Source: an uncultured Candidatus Melainabacteria bacterium (GTDB lineage: Bacteria; Cyanobacteriota; Vampirovibrionia; Gastranaerophilales; Gastranaerophilaceae). Taken from it: 64,000 bases of DNA. Made by a program: the position numbers and the translations under genes. The stretch spans positions 124,001-188,000 of the forward strand of contig CAKUUY010000002.1 of assembly GCA_934693235.1 (NCBI GenBank), given 5' to 3'. The notes under the pieces were generated by a model. The model was not told the origin of the DNA and made no database searches. It was given only the letters and a program-made list of their open reading frames with translations. Below are positions 34,318-42,158 of the stretch, one piece after another (position 1 is the stretch's first letter; every line of letters starts with the position of its first letter).

Positions 34318-34640
34318 GTCAAGTAAATTCATCGACAAAATATTTATATTAGTCCTGCGCGGACGGCGGGAACTTTTTGTGTAAAAAGTTTCACAAAACC
34401 AGCCACACGCTACACTCACTAATAACTTGTAAACTCAACTTGAAAACAGCCAAACTCGCTGATCGCTCAAACAAAGGCTGTTTGCTACACAAGTAGCCCT
34501 CTGCAACAATGTTTATTCCTACATCATACATTGGAGAAAAGCTTTTGTTGTCTGTTTCGTTAACGAGTTATTGCTCATTTCGCTATCGTTGCAAACTGAC
34601 TCCGTAATCTGTTATTATTGTACAAAAACTTGTCATAGCG
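34318..34640 (-). repeat. Dispersed repeat B, copy 2, with nested segment A
   Basis: Inverted match of 13345-13600, except that about 34480-34540 (CTACACAAGTAGCCCTCTG ... CATACATTGG) interrupts it. In copy 1 the two flanks join as GGCTGTTTTTGTCGTCTG. The interrupting segment matches 13155-13206 in the same orientation, so it behaves as a separate small insertion. The surrounding 34213-34668 carries no gene. Confidence 0.75.
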
Positions 34641-34668
34641 CACAATATACAAAAATAAAGACATGATA

Positions 34669-36042
34669 CTAACTTAACAAACTTCTCAATTTTTCAAGTT
34701 TTTCTACGCTGTCGCTTTCAAAATAAATTCTCAGCAACGGTTCTGTTCCACTAGGTCGAACTAGAATCCAGCTTGTATCATCGTCAAAGTATAGCTTAAC
34801 TCCATCTTTTGTATCTATTGATTTTACTTTAAAATCACCTATTGAAGTTTTATTTTTATATTCTTCCAACACAGGTTTAATTTCATCGACATTTTCAAGG
34901 CGCTTATCTATTCTGTCGTTGAAAAATTCACAACCGACAAAATCATACAAATCTTTTTGAAGATCAACTAAAGATTTATTTTCGTAAGCCATAGCTTCCA
35001 AAATTAGCAAGTTTGCAAGAATTCCATCTTTTTCCGGAATGTGACCTTGAATACTTAATCCACCTGATTCTTCGCCTCCAATAATCGGGTTGAATTTTCT
35101 CATTGCTTCACCCACGTGCTTAAACCCGACTGCTGTCTCAATTACCTCTACTCCAAGCTTTTCTGCAACTTTGTTAAGCAAAAGGCTTGCACCAACTGTT
35201 TTTACTAAAGAACCAGAATAATTTTTGTGTTCTTTCAAGTGCATCAAAAGAATTGAAATAATTTCGTTTGGAGAAACATATTCTCCATTTTCGTTAATTA
35301 CGCCAAATCTGTCACTATCACCGTCATTTGCAAAACCCACTGAATTTGGAGTTGATTTAACTTTTTCAATCAATTCTTTCAAATATTTAGGTTTTGGTTC
35401 AGGCATTCCGCCACCAAAATTAATATCGTGGAACATATGCAAACTATCATATTTAATTCCGTTAATATCTAACAATTTATCAAAATATCCAATACTAGCT
35501 GCATACAAGCCATCAAAAATTATATTTTTATCAAGAGTTTTAATCTTTTTAAAATCAATTAAATTTTGAATGTGTGCAAAATAATCCGGCGCAAAATTGT
35601 ATTTTGTAACAGAACCATTTCCAAGAGTTTTAAAATTAGCGTGGAGATTATACATAAGTTCATCCGTAATCTCAGAAGTAGCAGGACCTGCATAATCAGG
35701 AATAAATTTTATTCCTAAGTATTCCGGAGGATTATGAGAAGCCGTAAACATAACAGCACAAGCATTTAAATGTTTTGCATTGTATGCCAAAACCGGAGTC
35801 GGAATAATTTTTTTTGAAATAAGAACTTTAAAACCATATCCTGCCAATTGTTCAGCAGTTTGTTCCGCATATTCTAAAGCCATATTACGAGGATCATACC
35901 CCACAATAATTTCTTTATCTGTCCCAAAGTTATCAAAAACATATTTTCCAATAGCTTTGGTAACAGTTCTTACGTTTTCTTCGTTAAAATCTTTTCCTAC
36001 AACAGCTCTCCAGCCATCTGTTCCAAATTTAATTTCGCCCAT
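34669..36042 (-). CDS. Phosphoglucomutase / phosphomannomutase family protein
   Basis: 457 aa, alpha-D-phosphohexomutase. The catalytic phosphoserine is Ser102 (TASHNPP), the metal loop is NDGDSDRFG, the sugar-binding loop GGEESGG and the phosphate-binding loop RPSGTEP. It interconverts hexose-1-phosphate and hexose-6-phosphate for cell-wall and LPS precursor supply or glycogen. Glucose, mannose or glucosamine specificity is not settled by these motifs. 52 bases separate it from acpS upstream on the same strand. Confidence 0.93.
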   Translation of the reverse strand: MGEIKFGTDGWRAVVGKDFNEENVRTVTKAIGKYVFDNFGTDKEIIVGYDPRNMALEYAEQTAEQLAGYGFKVLISKKIIPTPVLAYNAKHLNACAVMFTASHNPPEYLGIKFIPDYAGPATSEITDELMYNLHANFKTLGNGSVTKYNFAPDYFAHIQNLIDFKKIKTLDKNIIFDGLYAASIGYFDKLLDINGIKYDSLHMFHDINFGGGMPEPKPKYLKELIEKVKSTPNSVGFANDGDSDRFGVINENGEYVSPNEIISILLMHLKEHKNYSGSLVKTVGASLLLNKVAEKLGVEVIETAVGFKHVGEAMRKFNPIIGGEESGGLSIQGHIPEKDGILANLLILEAMAYENKSLVDLQKDLYDFVGCEFFNDRIDKRLENVDEIKPVLEEYKNKTSIGDFKVKSIDTKDGVKLYFDDDTSWILVRPSGTEPLLRIYFESDSVEKLEKLRSLLS

Positions 36043-36094
36043 TTTTCCTCTAAATTATTTTTTCACTGACTTTATCATATAACAAATAATAAAA

Positions 36095-36439
36095 TTATTT
36101 AACTTCTGCAACCACAAACGCAATTGCTTTTGACCTATCGTGCGACAAACTCAATTGAAAACTTATATTTTTATCAATATTTTTCAAAATACGAATTTGC
36201 GGACATTTATTTTCGTTATGAAAAACCTCTATTTCATTATAGGAGACATTCAATATATCCAAAGCAGTTAGGGCTTTTACAACAGCTTCTTTCGCACAAA
36301 AACGAGCCGCAAAATGACTTTCCGGCTTAGAAAATTTCATACAATATTCAAGCTCTGATTGCGTAAAAATCCGATCAAGAAACTCATCCGATTTCCCTAC
36401 AAATCTGTTTATATCTTCTATGTCCACTCCAATTGCCAT
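36095..36439 (-). CDS. acpS: Holo-[acyl-carrier-protein] synthase
   Basis: 114 aa, AcpS-type phosphopantetheinyl transferase that moves 4'-phosphopantetheine from CoA to apo-ACP. The key blocks are present: GVDIEDINRF (Asp at position 5-6) and FAARFCAKEAVVKAL (Glu binds Mg). C-terminal LSLSHDRSKAIAFV completes it. The length is normal. Divergent from the phage-tail-like gene at 36539. Confidence 0.93.
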   Translation of the reverse strand: MAIGVDIEDINRFVGKSDEFLDRIFTQSELEYCMKFSKPESHFAARFCAKEAVVKALTALDILNVSYNEIEVFHNENKCPQIRILKNIDKNISFQLSLSHDRSKAIAFVVAEVK

Positions 36440-36459
36440 ACATTGATATTACCACAACA

Positions 36460-36489
36460 TTGACGAATTTTGCAAACACGTGATATAAT
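36460..36489 (+). promoter_or_regulatory. Strong extended -10 promoter
   Basis: TTGACG (36460-36465), 18-base spacer, TGATATAAT (TATAAT at 36484-36489, TG at 36481-36482). It drives the tail-like pair; predicted start about 36497 and SD AGAAGGG before the ATG at 36539. Confidence 0.8.
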
Positions 36490-36538
36490 TGAATATCAAA
36501 CGCCTATAAAATTTATTAAATCTGCCAGAAGGGAAAAT

Positions 36539-37213
36539 ATGACAGATTCAATGATTCCATATTCTTTTATTCCGGGGACTAAAGCAAAAGCGAATGAAGT
36601 TAATGCCAATTTTATTTCACTCGCAAATTTTATTGAACAAAACAAAAATTCTACGGCAAGTGATATTGAAACAATTAACAACATTTTAAAAGAGAAAGCC
36701 GACAAAACAGAACTAATTAATGAACATACGGTAACACAAAGTAACACCGATTTAAACAACTACAAAACTAAGGGAACGTACATTTTTTCAACTCTTTATA
36801 AACCACTAAACATTCCAAAAGGAGAATCAGGGATGTTACTGGTAACAGGAGACGAAAATTCCGTTATTAAACAGATTTGGTACTGCAACGGAGAAAATCC
36901 GGAAGTTTTCACCAGAGATTTTGAAAATAAAGAATGGGGTGAATGGTATTCCCATAATGGCATTCTATCTCAAAAAAGTAATGGTTATTTAAAACTGGCT
37001 AACGGGATGCTAATTCAATGGGGATATAGAAGCGGAGCCAATGTAACATACCCCCTAGCTTTCAAGGAAATGGTATGCACAGTATTTTCAAAACAAGGCT
37101 ATAATGGCGCAACTACAGCAGATGCCGGTTCTAAAACTCAAACACTAACCGGATTTACTTTTGGGTGCGGAGGCGGATTTTCATTCTTAAACTGGATTGC
37201 AATAGGTTATTAA
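36539..37213 (+). CDS. Phage tail fibre-like protein
   Basis: 224 aa from the ATG at 36539 (SD AGAAGGG six bases earlier); a longer in-frame reading from 36470 overlaps the promoter and is rejected. Start PYSFIPGTKAKANEVNANF is the usual opening of phage tail spikes and fibres. The middle (YKTKGTYIFST, IKQIWYCNGENPEVFTRDFE) resembles a pyocin-knob-type unit. The end (GYLKLANGMLIQWGYRSG ... FGCGGGFSFLNWIAIGY) resembles the receptor-binding C-terminal tip of tail fibres. It is followed 14 bases on by a chaperone-like gene. No other phage genes are near. It may be a domesticated or relict module. Confidence 0.75.
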   Translation: MTDSMIPYSFIPGTKAKANEVNANFISLANFIEQNKNSTASDIETINNILKEKADKTELINEHTVTQSNTDLNNYKTKGTYIFSTLYKPLNIPKGESGMLLVTGDENSVIKQIWYCNGENPEVFTRDFENKEWGEWYSHNGILSQKSNGYLKLANGMLIQWGYRSGANVTYPLAFKEMVCTVFSKQGYNGATTADAGSKTQTLTGFTFGCGGGFSFLNWIAIGY

Positions 37214-37226
37214 AAAGGAGAATAAA

Positions 37227-37634
37227 ATGAAATATTACGGGACTAAAAATAATAAAGATTACGGATTTTACGAAGAAAATTTCGAAAATGCAATTGAAAT
37301 TACCGATAAATATTGGCTTGAACTTTTAGAAGAACAAACTATGGGTAAAGTAATTATTTTGTTTAAAAATAAACCAATTGCAGTTGATGAAAACGAATAT
37401 GAATTTTACAACGGCAAATGGCATAAATTATCAGAAACAGAGGCAAAAATCCGACAACTTAATATTCAAAATGAATTAAAAAAACAAGAAATTCAGGAAC
37501 AATTGAACGAACTTGATAAAAAACGAATTAGAGCTTTAGCAGAACCTTCTCTGATGGATAATGAAACAACATGGCTTGAACACTATAATAAGCAAATCAT
37601 AACTCTTCGCTCAGAATTAACAAAACTTTCATAA
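37227..37634 (+). CDS. Tail fibre assembly chaperone-like protein
   Basis: 135 aa. N-terminal part has short aromatic strands (YYGTKNNKDYGFYEENF, EYEFYNGKWHKL). The C-terminal half is a helical coiled coil ending in KKRIRALAEPSLMDNETTWL, typical of Tfa-like / DUF4376-type proteins that sit next to fibre genes. It would help fold or trimerise the upstream protein. Same promoter as that gene; a terminator follows. Confidence 0.7.
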   Translation: MKYYGTKNNKDYGFYEENFENAIEITDKYWLELLEEQTMGKVIILFKNKPIAVDENEYEFYNGKWHKLSETEAKIRQLNIQNELKKQEIQEQLNELDKKRIRALAEPSLMDNETTWLEHYNKQIITLRSELTKLS

Positions 37635-37639
37635 AAAAT

Positions 37640-37663
37640 AAAACCGGCTTAAAAACCGGTTTT
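37640..37663 (+). terminator. Terminator of the tail-like pair
   Basis: AAAACCGG/CCGGTTTT stem with an 8-base loop and a T-run, a few bases after the stop. Confidence 0.85.
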
Positions 37664-37685
37664 TTATTATAGCTATTTTTGCTCA

Positions 37686-37694
37686 TGGTATAAT
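37686..37694 (+). promoter_or_regulatory. Extended -10 promoter of tyrS
   Basis: TGGTATAAT (TATAAT at 37689-37694) 33 bases before the tyrS ATG at 37727. The -35 is poor; SD TGGAGAAG. Confidence 0.6.
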
Positions 37695-37726
37695 AAACTT
37701 ATTACAAGTAATTATGGAGAAGTAAG

Positions 37727-38944
37727 ATGGAAATAAGAAGTGAATTTATTGAACAAGCAAAACATTTAACTCGTAACGCAGAAGTACTCCCAGGAGGAAT
37801 TGAAGAACTTGCAGTAAAACTTCAACACGCACACGACACCAATACTCCTTTGAGAGTAAAACTCGGTATGGATCCTACAAGGCCGGATTTACACTTAGGT
37901 CACACTGTTGTTATGAGAAAACTAAGAGAGTTTCAAAATCTGGGTCACAAAATCGTCCTAATCGTTGGTGGTGCAACAGCAATGGTTGGTGACCCGTCAG
38001 GGAAATCAGAAACTCGTCCGGCTTTGACCAAAGAACAAGTTGCTGAAAATGCTCAATCTTATTTTGACCAAATGTCAAAAGTTTTAGATGTTTCACAGGC
38101 AGAAGTTGTAAACAATGCTGATTGGTTGCATTCAATGAGCTTTATTGACTTATTGAAACTTGCCTCAAATGTTACGGTTGCACAGATGATGACACGTGAC
38201 GATTTTGCGAAACGTTATGCTGATGGTAGACCTATCGCTATTCACGAATTTTTCTACCCGCTAATGCAAGCTTACGATTCTGTTGCAATTGATTCTGATA
38301 TTGAACTTGGCGGAACAGACCAAAGATTTAATACCCTTTTAGGTAGAGATATTCAAGCAGCATATGGCAAAAAATATCCGCAATTAGTAATGCTTTTACC
38401 TTTATTGGAGGGAACAGACGGTGTTGTAAAAATGTCTAAAACATATCCTGAACACTGTATCTCTCTTACTGATAGTGAAAACGACATGTTCGGCAAGTTG
38501 ATGAGCATACCTGACAACATGATTTCAAGATACTACAGCTTGTTGACAGACGCAACAAAAGAAGAACTTGAAACAATCGACAAACAAATCGCAGACGGCT
38601 CTGTTAACCCTCGTGATATCAAGCTGAAACTTGCTTACACAATCACAGCAGAATACCATGGCGAAAATGGTGCAAAACGTGGTCAAGATGCATTTATCAA
38701 TGTTGTATCAAACAAGGGAATTCCTGACGATATTCAAGAAGTTTCAGGAATGAACGGTAAATCCGTTCTCGACGTACTTGTAGAACTAAAATTTACAGCC
38801 AGCAAAGGTGAAGCAAAGCGTTTAATCCAAGGTGGCGGTGTAAAAATAGACGGTGAAAAAATTACCGATATAGCTTATACCTTTAATTTTGCTGAAAGTG
38901 TAATATTACAAGCAGGCAAAAGAAAATTTGCGAAATTGGTATAA
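37727..38944 (+). CDS. tyrS: Tyrosyl-tRNA synthetase
   Basis: 405 aa, class I aminoacyl-tRNA synthetase that charges tRNA-Tyr. The HIGH motif is HLGH near residue 57 (DPTRPDLHLGHTVV) and the KMSKS motif is KMSKT near residue 234. A C-terminal S4-like RNA-binding domain (about 335-405) is seen in EAKRLIQGGGVKIDG. The variant with HLGH and a shorter linker corresponds to the TyrZ-type group. Single gene; the palindromic repeat at 38950 follows at once. Confidence 0.96.
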   Translation: MEIRSEFIEQAKHLTRNAEVLPGGIEELAVKLQHAHDTNTPLRVKLGMDPTRPDLHLGHTVVMRKLREFQNLGHKIVLIVGGATAMVGDPSGKSETRPALTKEQVAENAQSYFDQMSKVLDVSQAEVVNNADWLHSMSFIDLLKLASNVTVAQMMTRDDFAKRYADGRPIAIHEFFYPLMQAYDSVAIDSDIELGGTDQRFNTLLGRDIQAAYGKKYPQLVMLLPLLEGTDGVVKMSKTYPEHCISLTDSENDMFGKLMSIPDNMISRYYSLLTDATKEELETIDKQIADGSVNPRDIKLKLAYTITAEYHGENGAKRGQDAFINVVSNKGIPDDIQEVSGMNGKSVLDVLVELKFTASKGEAKRLIQGGGVKIDGEKITDIAYTFNFAESVILQAGKRKFAKLV

Positions 38945-38949
38945 TAAAA

Positions 38950-39069
38950 AAGTGAATAAGGGAATAAGTGAATAAGTTCATTACAGGTGCTATCGCACCA
39001 AAATAGTTTATCGAACGAAGTGAGCTATAAGAACTTATTTTCTTATTCTCCTATTTACCTATTCACTTA
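38950..39069. repeat. Palindromic intergenic element, copy 1
   Basis: Left arm GTGAATAAGGGAATAAGTG plus AATAAGTTC, core ATTACAGGTGCTATCGCACC ... TCGAACGAAGTGAGC, right arm GAACTTATTTTCTTATTC ... TATTCACTTATT. The arms are near-complementary, so the whole can fold into a long hairpin. Related elements lie at 44206, 44599 and 62450. It sits between tyrS and cysE. Confidence 0.85.
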
Positions 39070-39097
39070 TTATAAAATTTTCACCAAAGGAATAATC

Positions 39098-39748
39098 ATG
39101 TTCAAAATCATCAAACGAGGCATAACAAAAGTAAAAGAAGACATTCAAGTAATCTACGACAAAGACCCTGCCGCAGATAATTTGCTTGAAGTAATTCTTT
39201 GTTACCCAGGGTTGCATGCACTGATTGCCTACAGACTTGCACACAGACTTTACAAATGGTACATTCCGCTTGTTCCACGAGTAATTTCTTATATTACAAG
39301 GATTATCACAGGCATTGAAATTCATCCTGCAGCTAAAATCGGCAGAAGATTTTTTATCGACCATGGCGAGGGGGTTGTAATTGGTGCGACAACCGAAATT
39401 GGCGATGATGTTTTAATTTATCAGCAAGTAACACTAGGTGGAACAGGGAAAGAACATGGCAAACGTCACCCGACATTAGGCAATAACGTAATTGTCGGAG
39501 CAGGAGCAAAGGTTTTAGGTAATATAAAACTGGGTGACTACGTTAGAGTAGGAGCAGGTTCCGTTGTCATGGAAGATGTTCCTGAATATTCAACTGTAGT
39601 CGGAGTTCCTGGGCGTGTTGTTCACCAAAAATTCAGAGACAAAAACGGAATTTTAATGCACAATAGAATTCCGGATCCTGTAAAATGTGAACTTAACAGA
39701 CTAAAATACGAAGTACTTGAATTGAAAGCGAAAATTGATAATAAATAG
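39098..39748 (+). CDS. cysE: Serine O-acetyltransferase
   Basis: 216 aa from the ATG at 39098 (SD AAAGGA); a longer in-frame frame from 38987 runs through the repeat and is rejected. N-terminal helical part to about 70, then the left-handed beta-helix hexapeptide repeats (HPAAKIGRRFFIDHGEGVVI, GDDVLIYQQVTLGG, IVGAGAKVLGNIKLGD). The catalytic His of the GxxxIDH-type block is present. It makes O-acetylserine from serine and acetyl-CoA for cysteine synthesis. It is the shorter cysE variant. No cysK adjacent. Confidence 0.93.
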   Translation: MFKIIKRGITKVKEDIQVIYDKDPAADNLLEVILCYPGLHALIAYRLAHRLYKWYIPLVPRVISYITRIITGIEIHPAAKIGRRFFIDHGEGVVIGATTEIGDDVLIYQQVTLGGTGKEHGKRHPTLGNNVIVGAGAKVLGNIKLGDYVRVGAGSVVMEDVPEYSTVVGVPGRVVHQKFRDKNGILMHNRIPDPVKCELNRLKYEVLELKAKIDNK

Positions 39749-39820
39749 CTATAAATGCATAGATAGATTGCGCGCATATATTGAAAATTTCAAATGACTA
39801 TCCATAGAGAAAAAAATTAG

Positions 39821-39829
39821 TGATATAAT
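39821..39829 (+). promoter_or_regulatory. Extended -10 promoter of the 66-aa gene
   Basis: TGATATAAT (TATAAT at 39824-39829). ATG follows at 39854 with SD AAAGGAG. No good -35. Confidence 0.6.
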
Positions 39830-39853
39830 ATTTGTAAAAAAGGAGACAAAATT

Positions 39854-40054
39854 ATGTACCATATTTACACAATCAAAAACAAATCAGAATTTTCAAAAAC
39901 ATTAGTTGCAGAGACTAAAGATTATGATGAGGCTCTAGAAAAGGCAGAAAAAGCAATTGCTGGTAAAGAAGGCTATAATTATATCGTAGAAGAAACTGAC
40001 GGTTCTATGAATAGCTATGGTGATCTTCTCACAACCGTTGTCGCAGAAGGTTAA
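39854..40054 (+). CDS. Small conserved-looking protein, 66 aa
   Basis: 66 aa, soluble, with a clear promoter, SD (AAAGGAG) and terminator, so expression is likely. Sequence has KTLVAETKDYDEALEKAEKA and YNYIVEETDG, a pattern of beta-strand and helix that suggests a small alpha/beta fold. No family recognised and no neighbour gives a clue. Confidence 0.75.
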   Translation: MYHIYTIKNKSEFSKTLVAETKDYDEALEKAEKAIAGKEGYNYIVEETDGSMNSYGDLLTTVVAEG

Positions 40055-40075
40055 AAGAATATAAATTTAAAAATG

Positions 40076-40105
40076 TGAGGTCTGAAAAATCAGACCTCAT
40101 TTTTT
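40076..40105 (+). terminator. Terminator after the 66-aa gene
   Basis: TGAGGTCTGA/TCAGACCTCA, a 10-bp perfect stem with AAAA loop and T6. It may also act on the convergent 2Fe-2S gene. Confidence 0.93.
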
Positions 40106-40120
40106 ATTTTGCAAATATTT

Positions 40121-40387
40121 TTATTGTATACTTGCAAATTTTTCATCAATTACTTTAATAACTTTTTCAGCAGTTGCTTCACTTATAACATCTTCATCAA
40201 TTTTTACAAAAGGAGCTTTAGAAGATTCCCAATCGGTTGAGCACAAGCCTAAACAAGGAACTCCTGAAACCTCTACTTTATCACCATATTTTGCAGGAAT
40301 TGTCTCCATGAGTTCTTGCAAATTTGACGCACCCATTACAAAACAAGTTGTTCCTAAACAAATTTTTACACTAATTTTCTTACACAT
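40121..40387 (-). CDS. Thioredoxin-like 2Fe-2S ferredoxin domain protein
   Basis: 88 aa. Cysteines lie as CLGTTC (residues 10 and 15) and CLGLC (residues 45 and 49), the ligand pattern of the thioredoxin-like [2Fe-2S] fold found in NuoE/HydB-type subunits and free-standing ferredoxins. It would carry electrons. It is a stand-alone short form; NuoE-like complexes are not nearby. SD AAAGGGTTC upstream. Confidence 0.88.
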   Translation of the reverse strand: MCKKISVKICLGTTCFVMGASNLQELMETIPAKYGDKVEVSGVPCLGLCSTDWESSKAPFVKIDEDVISEATAEKVIKVIDEKFASIQ

Positions 40388-40428
40388 TTTGAACCCTTTC
40401 TGTTTTTATCCTTTTAAATTTATAACAC

Positions 40429-40456
40429 TTGAAAAACATAAAAAATATGTTATAAT
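40429..40456 (+). promoter_or_regulatory. Promoter of the antisense RNA
   Basis: TTGAAA (40429-40434), 16-base spacer, TATAAT (40451-40456) with TG at 40448-40449 (extended -10). It points towards the 3' end of the minus-strand toxin-like ORF; start predicted near 40463. Confidence 0.7.
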
Positions 40457-40462
40457 AGAAAT

Positions 40463-40545
40463 ATAGGGGCGGTAGCTCCAACTACCGTAACCTGTAAATG
40501 GCTAAAGTACCGCTTAACGCTTTTGTTGGGCGGTATTTATTATAT
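40463..40545 (+). ncRNA. Candidate type I antitoxin antisense RNA
   Basis: The RNA from the promoter at 40429 would begin GGGGCGGTAGCTCC with a small hairpin (GGTAG/CTACC). It carries GCTAAAGTA at 40501-40509 and ends in hairpin TACCGC (40508-40513) / GCGGTA (40530-40535) followed by ATTTATT. It is antisense to the last codons and 3' end of the minus-strand ORF 40514-40591. Its GCTAAAGTA can also pair with two copies in that mRNA's 5' leader. This is the layout of Fst/par-type RNA II, where both ends pair with the toxin mRNA. Inferred from sequence; no transcript data. Confidence 0.6.
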
Positions 40546-40591
40546 AGATAATCAAAAATAAAATCATTAGACTTAAATTGATATTTTCCAT
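40514..40591 (-). CDS. Candidate type I toxin, 25-aa membrane peptide
   Basis: ATG at 40591 to TAA at 40514, 25 codons, preceded by a very strong SD (AAAGGAGGG). The peptide is a single hydrophobic helix with charged ends: starts ENINLSLMILFLII and ends TAQQKR. LSLMIxF recalls the Hol_Tox (putative holin-like toxin) family and the Fst-like peptides, which depolarise membranes when made in excess. It lies on the strand opposite the antisense RNA, with which its mRNA would share a terminator stem. An isolated TATAAT lies at 40683-40688 on the minus strand. Toxicity is inferred. Confidence 0.6.
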   Translation of the reverse strand: MENINLSLMILFLIIYIINTAQQKR

Positions 40592-40628
40592 AATTTAACC
40601 CTCCTTTCTTAAAAACTATTAGCCCTCA

Positions 40629-40655
40629 GCTAAAGTATTTTGTTGTGCTAAAGTT
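40629..40655. repeat. Direct repeats in the toxin leader (DRa/DRb-like)
   Basis: GCTAAAGTA (40629-40637) and GCTAAAGTT (40647-40655), with the same word at 40501-40509 in the antisense RNA. They are transcribed in the toxin-mRNA leader as the complement, so the antisense RNA can pair at both sites near the SD. Confidence 0.6.
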
Positions 40656-40708
40656 TCTTTGAAAAGATACAGGCTTAGCCCCATTATATTTTAATTTCAA
40701 TGAACAAA

Positions 40709-42001
40709 TTATTTTAAGACCCTTGAATAAATCTTGTTAACATTTTTCAAAAAGTCATCTTTGTTGAAAATTAAATCAATTTCTGACGGTGTTAATAGTT
40801 TTTCTACATCTTTGTCGTTTAGGAGATTAATTCTAAAATCTCCGTCATTTTCGAACGCATCAAGAGCGTTTCTTTGAACAAGTCTATATGCATCCTCTCG
40901 AGTTAGTCCTTTTTCAATTAGTTTTAATAAAACTCGTTGAGAATAAACAATTCCACCAAATTTATTCGTATTTTTTAACATATTTTTTTCATGAACAACG
41001 AGATTTTTAACTATCCCATTAAATCTGTTCAACATAAAGTCAACTAAAGTCAAACTGTCAGGGAAAATAATCCTTTCTGCCGAACTGTGCGAAATATCTC
41101 TCTCATGCCAGAGCGGAATATTTTCTAACGCAACAATTGAATTTGCGCGGACAACACGCGCCAAACCACACAAATTTTCGGACAAAACAGGATTTTTTTT
41201 ATGTGGCATAGCAGAAGAACCTTTTTGCTTTTTGCCAAATCCCTCTTCAACTTCAAGAACTTCTGTTCTTTGCAAATGTCTTATTTCAGTTGCAAATTGT
41301 TCAATCACACTTGCAATCAAAGCTAAAGATTGCATAAAATATGCATGATAGTCTCTTGCTATGATTTGAGTCGAAACTCTTGCAGGTATCAAACCAAGTT
41401 TTTTGCATGTAATTTCTTCAACTTCCGGAGGAATATTACTGTATGTCCCAACAGGGCCGGATATTTGTCCTACTTTAATTTCATCTAAAGCGTGAATAAA
41501 GTTTGCACGTTGGCGCTCTAAAATATCAATCCAACTACAAATTTTCACACCAAACGTCATAATTTCAGCGTGAATTCCATGAGAACGCCCAATACAAACA
41601 GTACTTTTGTGTTTTTCTGCTAATTCTTTCATAGACTGAATTGTTTCATCCAAGTCTTTAAGGATAATTTTTCCACTGTCTTGAATTTGTAGAGCAAAAG
41701 CAGTGTCAATAACATCAGAACTTGTCATTCCGACATGCATATATTTTGCTAAATCACCAAGACTTTCATTAACACAGGTCAAAAAAGCAATTACATCGTG
41801 CTTTACTTCTGTTTCAATTTCATCAATTCTTTCTACATTGAAACTCGCTTTTTTCTTAAGCTCTTCAATATCTTTTTTGGGGAAAGTCCCCAATTCTGCA
41901 TAAGCCTCAGCTACAGCAATTTCAACATCCAAATAGTACTGGAATTTTGAATTTAAATCCCAAATTTTCTTCATTTCTTCACGTGAATATCTATCAATCA
42001 T
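40709..42001 (-). CDS. purB: Adenylosuccinate lyase
   Basis: 430 aa, fumarase/aspartase superfamily, purine synthesis. It cleaves adenylosuccinate and SAICAR, each releasing fumarate. The superfamily signature GSSAMPHKKNPVLSE is at residues about 260-275, and TSSDVIDTA and GISSHGIHAE-like blocks (SHGIHAEIMTF) are in place. Normal length. ATG at 42001; the candidate toxin-antitoxin locus lies just past its stop. Confidence 0.96.
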   Translation of the reverse strand: MIDRYSREEMKKIWDLNSKFQYYLDVEIAVAEAYAELGTFPKKDIEELKKKASFNVERIDEIETEVKHDVIAFLTCVNESLGDLAKYMHVGMTSSDVIDTAFALQIQDSGKIILKDLDETIQSMKELAEKHKSTVCIGRSHGIHAEIMTFGVKICSWIDILERQRANFIHALDEIKVGQISGPVGTYSNIPPEVEEITCKKLGLIPARVSTQIIARDYHAYFMQSLALIASVIEQFATEIRHLQRTEVLEVEEGFGKKQKGSSAMPHKKNPVLSENLCGLARVVRANSIVALENIPLWHERDISHSSAERIIFPDSLTLVDFMLNRFNGIVKNLVVHEKNMLKNTNKFGGIVYSQRVLLKLIEKGLTREDAYRLVQRNALDAFENDGDFRINLLNDKDVEKLLTPSEIDLIFNKDDFLKNVNKIYSRVLK

Positions 42002-42158
42002 AGGTTTATTATAACATGAAGATTAAATCTATTTGTTTCAAAATTTTAAATATCATGTATAAATGTTAAGAAAAATTCATATTTCATGTAAACTATAGCA
42101 AAATTTAGGTTGGTTTTGGTTTAATATTTGTGATGGTAGAAACATAAAGGAAAAATTA

